A stretch of 64,000 nucleotides of DNA from Aliikangiella maris (GCF_040719265.1 NZ_JBFDAH010000009.1:62001-126000); one strand, 5' to 3'. Shown: positions 1 to 9,359, counted from the stretch's first letter. The notes: a model not told the origin generated them from the sequence alone. Numbers and translations are program-made.

Positions 1-812
1 ATTCCCTGTTTATCAGTATTTCACAGTCCGGTGAAACGGCAGATACCTTAGCTGCGCTGCGTATCGCAAAGCAACAAGGATTTATGGCCAGTTTAACCAT
101 TTGTAACGTGCCAGGTTCATCATTAGTACGTGAATCCGATATGGCCTTTATGACACGTGCAGGGACCGAAATTGGAGTTGCTTCAACTAAAGCTTTTACT
201 ACCCAATTAACGGGTTTGTTAATGCTTGCTACTGCGTTAGCACAAAGTAAAAAGACTTTACCTGAATCAGAAATCACCAATATCGTCAGTCAGCTAAAGC
301 GCTTGCCAATTGATATTAATGAAGCACTTTCAATGGATAAACGCATTGAAGAAATGGCAGAAGAGTTCAATGAAAAAGAACACTGTCTATTTTTGGGTCG
401 TGGTGAGCAATATCCTATTGCGATGGAAGGTGCGCTAAAACTGAAAGAGATTTCTTACATTCATGCCGAAGCTTATGCTGCTGGAGAATTAAAACACGGG
501 CCTTTAGCGCTTATCGATCAAGATATGCCGGTAGTGGTCGTTGCACCAAATAATGAATTGATTGAAAAATTAAAGTCAAATATGGAAGAAGTTCGGGCTC
601 GCGGCGGTCAATTATATGTGTTCGCTGATAAAGAAAGTGAGATTGCGGAAAACAATGGAATTAAAATTATTCATTGTTCAGCTAGCAGTCATTATATTGC
701 GCCTATTATCTTTACGGTTCCATTGCAGCTGTTGTCATACCATGTTGCGGTAATTCGAGGAACAGATGTTGATCAACCACGTAATCTCGCCAAATCGGTC
801 ACAGTGGAATAG
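1..812 (+). CDS. glmS: Glutamine-fructose-6-phosphate aminotransferase, C-terminal part (5' end outside window)
   Basis: The reading frame is open from the first bases, so the gene starts before the window; about 270 C-terminal residues are present. It makes glucosamine-6-phosphate from fructose-6-phosphate and glutamine, the first step towards UDP-GlcNAc for peptidoglycan and LPS. Visible are the sugar-isomerase (SIS) signature SISQSGETADT at the left edge, the second SIS domain with EGALKLKEISYIHAEAY and HGPLALI, and the typical ending DQPRNLAKSVTVE. Only the isomerase half is seen; the N-terminal amidotransferase domain is off-window. A DsbA-like gene follows after 49 bases. Confidence 0.97.
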   Translation, partial: SLFISISQSGETADTLAALRIAKQQGFMASLTICNVPGSSLVRESDMAFMTRAGTEIGVASTKAFTTQLTGLLMLATALAQSKKTLPESEITNIVSQLKRLPIDINEALSMDKRIEEMAEEFNEKEHCLFLGRGEQYPIAMEGALKLKEISYIHAEAYAAGELKHGPLALIDQDMPVVVVAPNNELIEKLKSNMEEVRARGGQLYVFADKESEIAENNGIKIIHCSASSHYIAPIIFTVPLQLLSYHVAVIRGTDVDQPRNLAKSVTVE

Positions 813-861
813 AACACATCTCCTTATAATGGAAAAAAAGAATAGAACAAATGAGGTCAAA

Positions 862-1509
862 ATGAAGTTATATCAAAATGCTATGGGGTTACTGATGCTG
901 GGAGTTGGTCTAATTGGTCTGCCCGCATCAGCAAAACAAAGCCCTAACTTTGAACAAGGTACCGAGTATCAAATTATTGCACCGAAAGAAAGTGAAAAAC
1001 CTATCATTGAAGAGTTTTTTAACTATGCTTGTGGCGCTTGTTTTTCAATGGAAAAGTTAGCTAGTGAAATCCAAAATGAAAATCCTGGTGTTGAATTTAA
1101 ACTGATCCCGGTTGAATTAAACCCTTCCTGGAAAATTTATGTCAAAGCTTATTATATCGGCGAAAAACTAGCGGTACTTGATAAAAGTCATATGGCACTT
1201 TTCCGTCGAATTCATGTTGATAAAAAACCAATTCGCAACGACGATGATTTAAAAGATTTCTACGTAAGTCTCGGGGTCGATGCTGCGGAATATGATAAAG
1301 TCGCCAAGTCTTTTTGGCTAAATACTCAAATACGTATGTCAAAACAATATGCAATGAAAAGTAAAGTGATTGGCACACCGACTTTTGTGATTAATAAGCG
1401 ATATAAACTGGAAAATAAGGAATTGGGTTCTGGGGATAGAATCAAACAGGCTATTCGCGAGTTTTCGCAAATTGACACCGCTCCAGCTGAGCAAGCGACT
1501 GAGCAATAG
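862..1509 (+). CDS. DsbA-like thiol:disulfide interchange protein with CGAC active site
   Basis: A 215-residue exported thioredoxin-fold protein that probably introduces disulfides into periplasmic proteins. The start at 862 is preferred: it is followed by a signal peptide ending near PASA-K, and GAGG lies just upstream. An upstream in-frame ATG at 766 would overlap glmS and bury the signal peptide. The redox motif is C57-G-A-C60 in EFFNYACGACFSME, and the cis-proline loop is VIGTPTFVIN. The CGAC dipeptide differs from the classical CPHC of DsbA, which should change the redox potential. The polar C-terminal tail is rich in Glu, Ala and Gln. DsbA-family membership is well supported; the exact paralogue is not. 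Confidence 0.88.
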   Translation: MKLYQNAMGLLMLGVGLIGLPASAKQSPNFEQGTEYQIIAPKESEKPIIEEFFNYACGACFSMEKLASEIQNENPGVEFKLIPVELNPSWKIYVKAYYIGEKLAVLDKSHMALFRRIHVDKKPIRNDDDLKDFYVSLGVDAAEYDKVAKSFWLNTQIRMSKQYAMKSKVIGTPTFVINKRYKLENKELGSGDRIKQAIREFSQIDTAPAEQATEQ

Positions 1510-1850
1510 CGCTGACAATACACCAAGTTATTCGATAATTAATTGATTTTTAATTGGATTACCATAGCTTGGTGCTCTCTTTCTTAAGTCTGAATTTTTA
1601 TTATTTAAATATTTCCTATCCTTTAAAGTCTTTCCCATCGCTCCAATCTTTCACTATCTATTCTTTTCGAAATGAATAGATTGAATTGCCTGTGGTTGCT
1701 TATTGACCAAATTTTGATGTGATTTATCTCGTATTATTTGGGTAAGGTTTCCGATTGAAATAAAAATTTACATTTACCATCCGACCAAATCTCATATACA
1801 CTCGTCATAGTAATCAGTCGCCTGTGGCTTGAAAGAATATGGGGAAAATC
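1510..1850. other. Intergenic gap with one stem-loop
   Basis: No convincing gene lies between the DsbA-like gene and the DUF2884-type gene. The gap is AT-rich. Near its left end is the CACCAAG/CTTGGTG stem-loop described separately; the rest shows no clear promoter or repeat. Confidence 0.6.
1521..1574 (+). terminator. Possible terminator after the DsbA-like gene
   Basis: CACCAAGTTAT at 1521-1531 pairs with ATAGCTTGGTG at 1564-1574 (11 pairs, one of them G-T). The loop is long (32 nt), and the sequence runs into CTCTCTTTCTT. The loop length and the broken T tract make this a weak candidate. Confidence 0.3.
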
Positions 1851-2681
1851 ATGAAGAAAACACTACTTGCATTAATGTTATCAGTATCATCGACAACGCT
1901 GGTTGCTGAATCTGAGCAATGTAACTTTACGACAGATTATAATATTAATATTGAATCGGAACAAATTCGCTTTACCCAAACTGATGGAGACACATTTGAG
2001 TTTGCTGGAGAAAAATTATTAATTAATGATAAGGCGGTTAAACTGAATGATGAGCAGCTAAAAGCCAGTTTGGCGCTACAGCAAAAGGCACGCGAAATGG
2101 TACCTGTAATTGCTGAAGTTGCTATTGAAGGTGCAGAATTGGGTATTAAGGCTGCTACTATGGTTGTTACTGCGCTATTTGCCGATGATGAAGCCGCGCA
2201 GCAAGAATTAATGCTACCAATAGAGGCTTTAACGAAAAAACTAAAAACACACGTTTCTTCAACTCAATTTAATATTGAGCAATTAGAGCAAACCTTGGAC
2301 AATGCTTTTGATGAAGAGTTTTCTCAGGCGATTGAAGCGGCAGTTGCAAAATTTTCAGGTAAAATGGTTGGCAGCGTTTTAACCACCTTATTTTCGGGTG
2401 ATAATGAAGAAATGAAGGACTTTGAATTCAGAATGGAAAATCTAGAATATCAAGTGGAAGAGTATGTTGAAAAAAATGCTGAACAGCTTGAGAAAAAAGC
2501 CAGCAAACTGTGTGAGGAATTAGTTAAGCTGGAAGTCTATGATGCGGTTTTAGAAACCGTACCTGGTTATCCAAAGGGAGGATTATTTGAGCCAAAACCA
2601 GGTCGGCATTTTGACTTTGAAGGATTTAATATTAAAAAATCTTCTGACGATTCGAATGAAGAAACAAACGAATCAATTTAA
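1851..2681 (+). CDS. DUF2884 (YggN-like) periplasmic protein
   Basis: A 276-residue exported protein. ATG 1851 is chosen because GGGGAA sits just upstream and a signal peptide follows (KKTLLALML...LVAES); the ATG at 1839 lies upstream of this ribosome site. After the signal come an early Cys (EQCNFTTDYN), a lysine/acid-rich body with strong helical propensity and a late Cys (KLCEELVKL), resembling the YggN/DUF2884 family. The family has no settled function. The acidic tail is rich in Asp, Ser and Glu. A 10-bp stem-loop follows the stop. Confidence 0.7.
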   Translation: MKKTLLALMLSVSSTTLVAESEQCNFTTDYNINIESEQIRFTQTDGDTFEFAGEKLLINDKAVKLNDEQLKASLALQQKAREMVPVIAEVAIEGAELGIKAATMVVTALFADDEAAQQELMLPIEALTKKLKTHVSSTQFNIEQLEQTLDNAFDEEFSQAIEAAVAKFSGKMVGSVLTTLFSGDNEEMKDFEFRMENLEYQVEEYVEKNAEQLEKKASKLCEELVKLEVYDAVLETVPGYPKGGLFEPKPGRHFDFEGFNIKKSSDDSNEETNESI

Positions 2682-2705
2682 CTCAAATTAAATTTTCGAC
2701 ATTAA

Positions 2706-2732
2706 GCCATTCATAGTCTAATTATGAATGGC
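2706..2732 (+). terminator. Stem-loop after the DUF2884-like gene
   Basis: GCCATTCATA at 2706-2715 pairs perfectly with TATGAATGGC at 2723-2732 around a 7-nt loop. No T tract follows on the plus strand, so it may stabilise a 3' end rather than terminate intrinsically. Confidence 0.4.
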
Positions 2733-2877
2733 GTTATATCCCCCTCCAAATAAGCTATCTATTAATATTGCAAATTCGAGGCTAAAATTTTAGTGCTTAC
2801 AATTTATTAAAAATTTTTTATCAGATAGACTAAAACTAACGGCGATTTTAATAGAAAATATAAATAGGAGAAAGCTC

Positions 2878-3903
2878 ATGGATGTATCAAAAAAGCAACT
2901 GCTTGAGGCGGCAGATAATAATATTATATCGCATCAGCAGGCTCTATCGCTTTACCAATATTTAGTTGTTCAATCTAAAGATGTGCCAGGTTTTACATTT
3001 ACTCATGTACTTTATTACTTGGGTGGACTGATTGCCATTGGTGCTATGACGTTGTTTATGAATTTAGGTTGGGAGTCATTTGGCGGCGCTGGAATAATTT
3101 TAATTTCTGGCTGCTACGCTGTTATTGGATTAAGTGTTACCAATCTCTTTGCTAAAAAGAATTTGATAATTCCTGCTGGTATTTGTGCGACATTTGTTGT
3201 TTGTTTAACGCCACTAGCTATTTATGGTTTTCAACAATGGTTAGGTTTTTGGCCCGATGATAGTACCTACCGAGACTATCATCGATATATCAAATTGAAT
3301 TGGCTGTATATGGAATTTGGCACATTAGCTGTTGGTGTCATTATTGCCTGGAAGTATAAATTTCCTTTTTTAATTATGCCAATAGCTGTGACACTTTGGT
3401 ATATGACAATGGATATTACTGTGCTTCTTGCTGAAGATCGTTCTTGGGAATTAAGACAACTGGTTTCACTATATACCGGTTTGCTCATGATTGGCTTAGC
3501 CATTTGGATTGATATCCGAACAAGTAAACAAGCAGACTATGCCTTTTGGATTTATATTTTTGGTGTCATTGCTTTTTGGGGCGGGTTAACTCTCCAAAAC
3601 TCTGACAGTGAGCTGGCGAAATTTTTCTATTTTTGTATTAATCTTGTGATGATTGGCGTGGGTGTATTACTGGTACGCAGAGTTTTTGTGGTTTTTGGTG
3701 CGCTTGGGTGTTGTGGGTATCTGGGTTATTTGGCGTCTAATGTATTTAGAGATAGCTGGTTATTTCCTGTTGCTCTAACCGCGATAGGGTTGGGTGTTAT
3801 TTACTTGGGGATTCTTTGGCAAAAGCATGAGCTGTCAATTACGCAACGCTCCCATGCATTATTGCCTGCGTCGATTCGGCAACTGCTTGAGTCAAAACAA
3901 TAA
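2878..3903 (+). CDS. DUF2157-like polytopic membrane protein
   Basis: A 341-residue protein with a short soluble N-terminal part (about 40 residues, SKKQLLEAADNNIISHQQAL) followed by roughly nine hydrophobic segments, for example YYLGGLIAIGAMTLFM, GIILISGCYAVIGLS and FPVALTAIGLGVIYLGIL. The layout, a helical cytoplasmic lead then membrane spans, matches DUF2157-type proteins of unknown function. TAGGAGAAA lies ideally upstream of the ATG. It stands alone between two AT-rich gaps. No catalytic motif is visible and no transport substrate can be proposed. Confidence 0.7.
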   Translation: MDVSKKQLLEAADNNIISHQQALSLYQYLVVQSKDVPGFTFTHVLYYLGGLIAIGAMTLFMNLGWESFGGAGIILISGCYAVIGLSVTNLFAKKNLIIPAGICATFVVCLTPLAIYGFQQWLGFWPDDSTYRDYHRYIKLNWLYMEFGTLAVGVIIAWKYKFPFLIMPIAVTLWYMTMDITVLLAEDRSWELRQLVSLYTGLLMIGLAIWIDIRTSKQADYAFWIYIFGVIAFWGGLTLQNSDSELAKFFYFCINLVMIGVGVLLVRRVFVVFGALGCCGYLGYLASNVFRDSWLFPVALTAIGLGVIYLGILWQKHELSITQRSHALLPASIRQLLESKQ

Positions 3904-4085
3904 ACAGGAATATCATCAATTTTAATTTTTTAAATCTAAATTGTTTTTTTATGTCGAGTACTTAAAATGTAGCATTAAAGATGTTGCATTGAAATTATTA
4001 ACCAATTTTAAACGTAGTCTTTTAAAAGACGCATCTACTTTTTTAAAATTAAAAAAATAAGTTTAAATAACTCACTATATGGTGG

Positions 4086-4099
4086 TGTAACATGTTACA
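4086..4099. promoter_or_regulatory. 14-bp perfect palindrome, possible operator
   Basis: TGTAACATGTTACA is a perfect palindrome 44 bases before the ATG at 4144. Its size and place fit a dimeric repressor or activator site for the ABM-like gene. A second palindrome, GTCTTTTAAAAGAC, lies at 4017-4030. No cognate regulator can be named. Confidence 0.35.
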
Positions 4100-4143
4100 T
4101 GAGTTGATTATAGGCTTGATTTAAGACAACGTTGATTAGAACT

Positions 4144-4482
4144 ATGCAAACAATAAGTGTCATTAATACCATCATTGTGCCTCGCGGTATGGAGTCTATC
4201 GCAGAAAAAGTTCGTGAAGAGTATGTCTTGTATTTCAGCCAACAGGCAGGATTTGTCAGTTCAACCTTTTATCAAGCAATCAACCGTGAAGACGATGGTG
4301 CAATAAAATACATTAACACGGTGGTATGGGAAAGCTATGAACACTACCAGGAAGTTGTCAATATTGGCTTTACTAATCAAGATGGTAGAAATCTAGATGG
4401 CAAGAAAGTTTTAGGTAAAGGCTTTCCCGAGCCGATTAAAGTTTCACCGGGTCAATATGTTGTTTTAGCACACACTGAATAA
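4144..4482 (+). CDS. Small antibiotic-biosynthesis-monooxygenase (ABM)-like protein
   Basis: A 112-residue soluble protein. The pattern ISVINTIIVPRGME, then YFSQQAGFVSSTFYQ, then NTVVWESYEHYQEV, is that of dimeric alpha/beta-barrel ABM-fold proteins, where the second motif is the usual 'pGf..s.l' turn. Such proteins include heme-degrading enzymes and small monooxygenases, but nothing here fixes a substrate. ATG 4144 is preferred to the in-frame TTG at 4132; neither has a strong ribosome site. A perfect palindrome lies just upstream. It is monocistronic. Confidence 0.6.
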   Translation: MQTISVINTIIVPRGMESIAEKVREEYVLYFSQQAGFVSSTFYQAINREDDGAIKYINTVVWESYEHYQEVVNIGFTNQDGRNLDGKKVLGKGFPEPIKVSPGQYVVLAHTE

Positions 4483-4617
4483 AAGCTAACTAAACGTGAT
4501 TTAATTGTTGTCGTAAAAGCCTCTGTGCTGAAATTTGCAAAATATGTAAGTAATCACATAGAATGTGCGCCAATTTAAACAACGACTGCCTAATGGTTGT
4601 AAACAAGTGAGAATCGA

Positions 4618-5526
4618 GTGGCTTACCGCGATCGCACTAGTACTAAAATAAAAGGTGCAATTCTGGCGCAGCTGGTGAAACTTACCTATCGCCTGCCTAA
4701 ATTAATGGTCTTTGGATTTGCGTATCTGGTTAATTTAATCAGTCGTTTGACCCGTTCTCGTTCAAACCGAGTTATCCGCCAGAATTTGGCTCTTTGTTAT
4801 CCAGAATTATCTGTGCCAGAAACAGAACAACTGATCAAACAAATACACTTTCATAATGCTTGTTTACTTAGCGAATTTGCAACTGCGTGGTTAGGTCGGC
4901 GTGATCAAATCCTGAATCAAATAGGCCAAATTCACCATCAATCAGTCATTGATGATTTACTGGAGCAGAATAAAACGGTTGTTGTTGCGGTATTACATCT
5001 TGGTAATTGGGAATATTTGTGGCAATGGTTGCAAATTCATTATCCAGCGTTTGGTATGTATCAACCATCAAAATTTAAACAATTAGATGAGATTGTTCTT
5101 GAGTCACGTACCAAATTTGGTGGTAAAGCGCATTCGACTGATCCCAAGGGCATTATGGGATTACTAAAGCAGTTGCGCCAGCATGGAGTGATGATGATTT
5201 TACCCGATCAGGCACCGCGTGAAGGTGCCGGTATATATACGCCATTTTTTGGACATCCTGCCTACACCATGACGTTATTGCATAAACTATTGATAAAAAG
5301 TGGTGCAACGTTGGTTTTTGGCAATAGCATTAGAAATACCCAGCAATCCTGTTTTGATATTCATCTTGAGAAGGCAAGTTTTGATTGTCACGAACCTTCA
5401 GTTGAAGTTTTTAACCAACAGATGAATCAGCAGATCGAAGCGATTGTCAGGCGCTGGCCAGCGCAATATCAGTGGAATTACAAGCGTTTTAAGCGACAAC
5501 CCGAAGGTAAAAAAATATACGATTAG
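4618..5526 (+). CDS. Lipid A biosynthesis acyltransferase, LpxL/HtrB family
   Basis: A 302-residue inner-membrane acyltransferase expected to add a secondary acyl chain to Kdo-lipid A from acyl-ACP. The catalytic HX4E motif is H127-LGNW-E132, followed by the substrate pocket region LPDQAPREGAG...FFG and the C-terminal WPAQYQWNYKRFK typical of the family. The N-terminal region has hydrophobic stretches for membrane attachment. The start is GTG 4618 with AGTGAGA upstream. LpxL, LpxM and LpxP cannot be told apart from sequence alone. It converges on smg. Confidence 0.9.
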   Translation: MAYRDRTSTKIKGAILAQLVKLTYRLPKLMVFGFAYLVNLISRLTRSRSNRVIRQNLALCYPELSVPETEQLIKQIHFHNACLLSEFATAWLGRRDQILNQIGQIHHQSVIDDLLEQNKTVVVAVLHLGNWEYLWQWLQIHYPAFGMYQPSKFKQLDEIVLESRTKFGGKAHSTDPKGIMGLLKQLRQHGVMMILPDQAPREGAGIYTPFFGHPAYTMTLLHKLLIKSGATLVFGNSIRNTQQSCFDIHLEKASFDCHEPSVEVFNQQMNQQIEAIVRRWPAQYQWNYKRFKRQPEGKKIYD

Positions 5527-5619
5527 CGGATAGTATTAATAGATTGAATTTCTTCCATTAGCATAAATCCGCCTCAGTATTCAAAAAGATAAGGTAAAGA
5601 TTTGATTCTGTGGACTCGA

Positions 5620-6087
5620 TTAGTGGAAACAGGCATCCATATTTTCGAGCCAGACAGCTGCTTCATATTTGCCCGGTAAATTAAATAATACCATCATGAC
5701 CACCCATTTAAGTTGGTCTAAATCAACCGGTTTATCCGACTTAAGAGCCATCACTCGGTCGATAACCGCTTCTCTGCTGTGAGAATCCAGTACACCAACT
5801 TGTTCTAAAAAGTATAGAAACCCTCGACTGGAAACTGTCAGGTGATGTTGTTCATAAGGATGATAAACTCGAGTGCTCTGTTGTGAAGCTTCGCTGGGTG
5901 CAAAGTCTTTCGAGCTGGTATCAACCAGCCCATCGAGCCAGTCCAGCGCACAATTGATTTCGCCACTTTGGAAACCAACGTCTTCTAATTCGCTAACTAA
6001 TGACTGCGCTTTTTCTACCGGTACAAATTCATCTTCTTGAAAACGTTCGAAGATATACATCAGTACATCCATCACTTCAGCTTTCAT
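5620..6087 (-). CDS. smg: Smg family protein (DUF494)
   Basis: A 155-residue soluble protein with the Smg signature MDVLMYIFERFQEDE near the start, AINCALDWLDGL-like helices (here INCALDWLDGL) and the C-terminal LKWVVMMVLFNLPG block. The biochemical function of Smg is unsettled. In many gammaproteobacteria it lies just downstream of dprA, exactly as here: it starts 24 bases after the dprA stop on the same strand, so it is probably co-transcribed with dprA. Confidence 0.93.
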   Translation of the reverse strand: MKAEVMDVLMYIFERFQEDEFVPVEKAQSLVSELEDVGFQSGEINCALDWLDGLVDTSSKDFAPSEASQQSTRVYHPYEQHHLTVSSRGFLYFLEQVGVLDSHSREAVIDRVMALKSDKPVDLDQLKWVVMMVLFNLPGKYEAAVWLENMDACFH

Positions 6088-6111
6088 TAAGACTCCCCAA
6101 AATAAGTAATT

Positions 6112-7347
6112 TTATCGACGGATGTATCCTCCAGCTGTATTGATTACCCGCCCCTCTAATTCCAGCATGAGTAGTTTATTGGTCGCAGCTTCTACTGTCA
6201 ATTCACTCCTTTGAATGATAGTGTCTAATGGGGTAATGTCATAATCGATACACCTTAAAAATGCGCTAGTTTGCTCATCAATCGAGGTATCTATCTCAGT
6301 TGTTCGATATTTCTCATCTAATTGTACTCCAGATTGTTTTTTCTCAGTTAGAACTGATAGTGCGGGTTGCAGTCTAGTCTGCGCTAAAGGGCGGTGTGCC
6401 ATAATCTCTTCTAATATATCTTCGGCAGTTTCTGTTAATTTTGCGCCTTGTTTAAGTAAAGCGTGGCAACCTTTTGCTAGTGGATTATAAATTGAGCCGG
6501 GCACCGCGAACACATCTCTGCCCTCCTCGAGTGCGATTCTGGCAGTAATCAGACTGCCACTTTTTGCCGCCGCTTCAACCACGAGTGTGCCACAAGATAA
6601 GCCTGCAATAATGCGATTACGTTGCTGAAAGCTACCTTTGTTAAAGGTTTCATCAGGGAATTTTTCTGATACCAGTAATCCATGATGCGCAATTTGATAG
6701 GCTAATTCACGGTGTTGCGCTGGGTAAATACGGTTTAATCCTGTACCGGTAACAGCCACCGTATAGCCGCCGTTAATAAGCGCGGTACGATGTGCCTGTC
6801 CATCAATGCCGAGCGCCATACCGCTGGTAATGGTTACTCCCTGATTGACCAGTTCTCCGCACAGATTTTCAGTAATACACAGTCCTTGAGATGTTGGGTT
6901 ACGACTGCCAACAACCGCTAATTGGAGTGATTGCAAGAGTTCAGCATTGCCTATGGTGAAGAGTAAAATGGGGGGAGAATGAATATTTTTTAATGGGCGT
7001 GGATACAAAGTCGAGGTAATGGGAATAATCTGGCGGTTAGCAACATTTGCCCAGTCCATCAATTGCTCGAGCTTGCTTTCATCAACATTGTAGCGGTTTT
7101 GAATTTGCTTGCCAGACAAACCGCACTCAGCGAGTTGTTCTGTACTTGCTTTAAATACTTGCTGCGCACTACCGAAATACTCAATTAACCTGACCGCAGT
7201 AATATTACCAATCCCGCGAATCAATTTGAGCGCAAGGGTGTATTTAAGTTCATCTGTTTCTAGAGAATCGGTTTTAAGATGCTCGTTTTTAAGGTGATCG
7301 GATGAGGTTAATTGGGGGTGTGGTGAAAAAAGGTCTTGTGATTTCAT
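6112..7347 (-). CDS. dprA: DNA-processing protein DprA
   Basis: A 411-residue cytoplasmic protein that binds incoming single-stranded DNA and loads RecA during natural transformation. Visible are an N-terminal helical SAM-like part (LIRGIGNITAVRLIEYFG), the Rossmann core with VVGSRNPTSQG, SGMALGIDGQAHRTAL, FPDETFNKGSFQQRNRIIAGLS and GSLITARIALEEGRDVFAVPG, and a C-terminal winged-helix segment ending NTAGGYIRR. The N-terminus carries about 30 extra polar residues containing an imperfect repeat (HLKNEHLKTDSLETDELK). It lies between the LysM gene and smg, the usual order. Confidence 0.96.
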   Translation of the reverse strand: MKSQDLFSPHPQLTSSDHLKNEHLKTDSLETDELKYTLALKLIRGIGNITAVRLIEYFGSAQQVFKASTEQLAECGLSGKQIQNRYNVDESKLEQLMDWANVANRQIIPITSTLYPRPLKNIHSPPILLFTIGNAELLQSLQLAVVGSRNPTSQGLCITENLCGELVNQGVTITSGMALGIDGQAHRTALINGGYTVAVTGTGLNRIYPAQHRELAYQIAHHGLLVSEKFPDETFNKGSFQQRNRIIAGLSCGTLVVEAAAKSGSLITARIALEEGRDVFAVPGSIYNPLAKGCHALLKQGAKLTETAEDILEEIMAHRPLAQTRLQPALSVLTEKKQSGVQLDEKYRTTEIDTSIDEQTSAFLRCIDYDITPLDTIIQRSELTVEAATNKLLMLELEGRVINTAGGYIRR

Positions 7348-7477
7348 TGTTCTAGCATCCTTGCTTAGTTGAATTAGTTGCTAAGTTATTAATAAGTCTA
7401 CTAATAACAAGTTAAATGAGATAAAGGGCAATAAAAACCGTTATATGAATACTCGACGATTAATTACCCCGATATTT

Positions 7478-8575
7478 TTAATAAGGCATTTTTACCTTGT
7501 CGTAAACGTGAATGGTTTTTTCTGCTTTCAATACCAGCGCCAAACTGACTTTTTCAAAAGTTCTGAAAATCATTAATCGACCTGCCAACTCATCGGGCAA
7601 AGTTACATGCTCTTTATGATTAGTGACCGTATCTTTGACTTTTTCAAACGTGCTGACAGTATTGTCATCGCGGCGTCGCTGGGTCGCAATATTGTCAACG
7701 ATGGTTTTTCCACGCTGATAGATTGATAAGACATGTCCAACTTCCATGCCCTCTCGATCGCCTCGATTGATTACGACTACATTGAACTGACCAATCTGCG
7801 AAACACCGCCGTAAACCGAAATGATTTGTCCACCTTCAAAAGATTTGGGGGAATGAGGAAAATACAACGGTCTTAATTGTTCATCATTGGTAGGCCAGGC
7901 TCTATCACCGGGACGTAATTCAATCGATGAATCTTTCACTCGCATGACCGTTGGATCACCTGGCTCAATTTTTTGCCCTTCGGCAACATGAATGGCTTCA
8001 ATTCCTAATACTTCTTTGGTTTCTGGATCAATATAAGCATTACCTTTACGGAAAAAAGTATATTTTTGTGCCGATTCGTCTAGTATCCCTCTCACGTAAA
8101 CTCGATTTTCCTTAGCTGCAAGTAAGCGACCACTATCGCTACCGACCACATAAGGTGATAATTCTAACTGGTCTTCAGTCACCACTTGGGCTGAACTCAA
8201 AAATGGTGCGATGGCATCTAGTGGAATGGTAGTAATTGCTGAATCCGCAGATAATTCACGTGCTCTAGGATTGAGCTTAATAGTCCCGTTAGGTAGACGA
8301 TTGGTTTTGGTAATTCTTGGCTTGCCATCAATATAAACGAGGGAAATAATATCACCGGGAAAAATTAAATGGGGATTATCGACTTGATCATTAACATGCC
8401 AGATCTCTGGCCATAACCAGGGAGACTGAAGAAATTTTTCAGAAATATCCCACAGCGTATCTCCTGGTTGGACAACATGAAACTCAGGATGATTCTGTCT
8501 TAATTCAGCAGCGCTGGTTATTAAAGCAGACAAGCTGAATAACGCAGACAAAATGCCTATGGTAATTTTTTTCAT
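7478..8575 (-). CDS. Exported LysM-domain peptidoglycan-binding protein
   Basis: A 365-residue protein with a signal peptide (KKITIGILSALFSLSALITSAAE). A LysM domain follows at about residues 32-78: FHVVQPGDTLWDISEKFL, then WPEIWHVNDQVDNPHLIFPGD. The remaining 280 residues are beta-rich with no recognised catalytic site; blocks such as GDRAWPTNDEQLRPLYFPH and NRGDREGMEVGHVLSIY are typical of the LysM protein found beside dprA in gammaproteobacteria. It probably binds peptidoglycan in the periplasm. It is divergent from def and upstream of dprA and smg on the same strand. Confidence 0.9.
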   Translation of the reverse strand: MKKITIGILSALFSLSALITSAAELRQNHPEFHVVQPGDTLWDISEKFLQSPWLWPEIWHVNDQVDNPHLIFPGDIISLVYIDGKPRITKTNRLPNGTIKLNPRARELSADSAITTIPLDAIAPFLSSAQVVTEDQLELSPYVVGSDSGRLLAAKENRVYVRGILDESAQKYTFFRKGNAYIDPETKEVLGIEAIHVAEGQKIEPGDPTVMRVKDSSIELRPGDRAWPTNDEQLRPLYFPHSPKSFEGGQIISVYGGVSQIGQFNVVVINRGDREGMEVGHVLSIYQRGKTIVDNIATQRRRDDNTVSTFEKVKDTVTNHKEHVTLPDELAGRLMIFRTFEKVSLALVLKAEKTIHVYDKVKMPY

Positions 8576-8752
8576 TGTGCTTATCCCTTTTGGTATATTC
8601 TATAAGGTTAGGAAAAGACCCTTACTGGCCATTTTAGCCTAAAATTTGTCTAAAAACCCAGTGTATTAACAACAAATTTTCCAGTATGATCATTATCTTA
8701 GCAGTATTACTTATGATTTTACTAGAACTTACGTCACAGAGTTACCCGCTAC

Positions 8753-9259
8753 ATGCCAATATTAAACATTCTGGAATACCCCGATAAACGCTTGAGAAAT
8801 GTTGCTCAACCTGTCACATCCTTTGATGATACGCTGCAAAAGCAGATAGATGATATGTTTGAAACCATGTATGCTGCGCCTGGAATCGGCTTGGCTGGTG
8901 CCCAGGTCAACATTCATAAGCAGCTATTTGTGGTTGATATTTCTGAGGATAAATCAGCGCCTTACGTCTTTATTAATCCTGAAATTGTTGAGTTGCGAGG
9001 TGTTGAGGTAATGGAAGAAGGCTGTTTGTCTTTTCCAGGAGTCTATGCCAGTGTTGAGCGGGCGAATGAAATTACAATAAAAGCACTGGATAGAAATGGC
9101 AAACCATTTCAACTGGATGCTGATGGTTTGTTTGCCGTATGTATTCAACACGAACTGGATCACACCAAAGGTAAGTTATTTGTGGATTATTTATCACCAT
9201 TAAAACGTCAGCGGATTCGTAAAAAACTTGAAAAAGAAGCGAAACAAAAGCAGCGTTAA
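8753..9259 (+). CDS. def: Peptide deformylase
   Basis: A 168-residue metalloenzyme that removes the formyl group from the initiator methionine of new proteins. The three motifs are GIGLAGAQVN (44-53), EEGCLS with metal ligand C91, and QHELDH with ligands H133 and H137 and catalytic E134. The first motif reads GLAGAQ where most family members have GLAATQ; the essential Gln is kept. Length matches the usual 168-170 residues. It heads the run def-fmt-rsmB, divergent from the LysM gene. Confidence 0.97.
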   Translation: MPILNILEYPDKRLRNVAQPVTSFDDTLQKQIDDMFETMYAAPGIGLAGAQVNIHKQLFVVDISEDKSAPYVFINPEIVELRGVEVMEEGCLSFPGVYASVERANEITIKALDRNGKPFQLDADGLFAVCIQHELDHTKGKLFVDYLSPLKRQRIRKKLEKEAKQKQR

Positions 9260-9359
9260 TCAAACAGGCAACGACTAATTGAATATTTTTAAGTCGATCT
9301 GAGTTGAGGCCAAACCATCTTAATGTCGATAGCATCGGATAAAAACCTGAATTATTAAA

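Noticed and set aside
766..861. Longer start for the DsbA-like protein
   Set aside because: It overlaps glmS by 47 bases and would place 32 residues before a clear signal peptide.
5527..5619. GCGGAT/ATCCGC pairing between lpxL-type gene and smg
   Set aside because: Six pairs around a long loop without a T tract; too weak for a terminator call.
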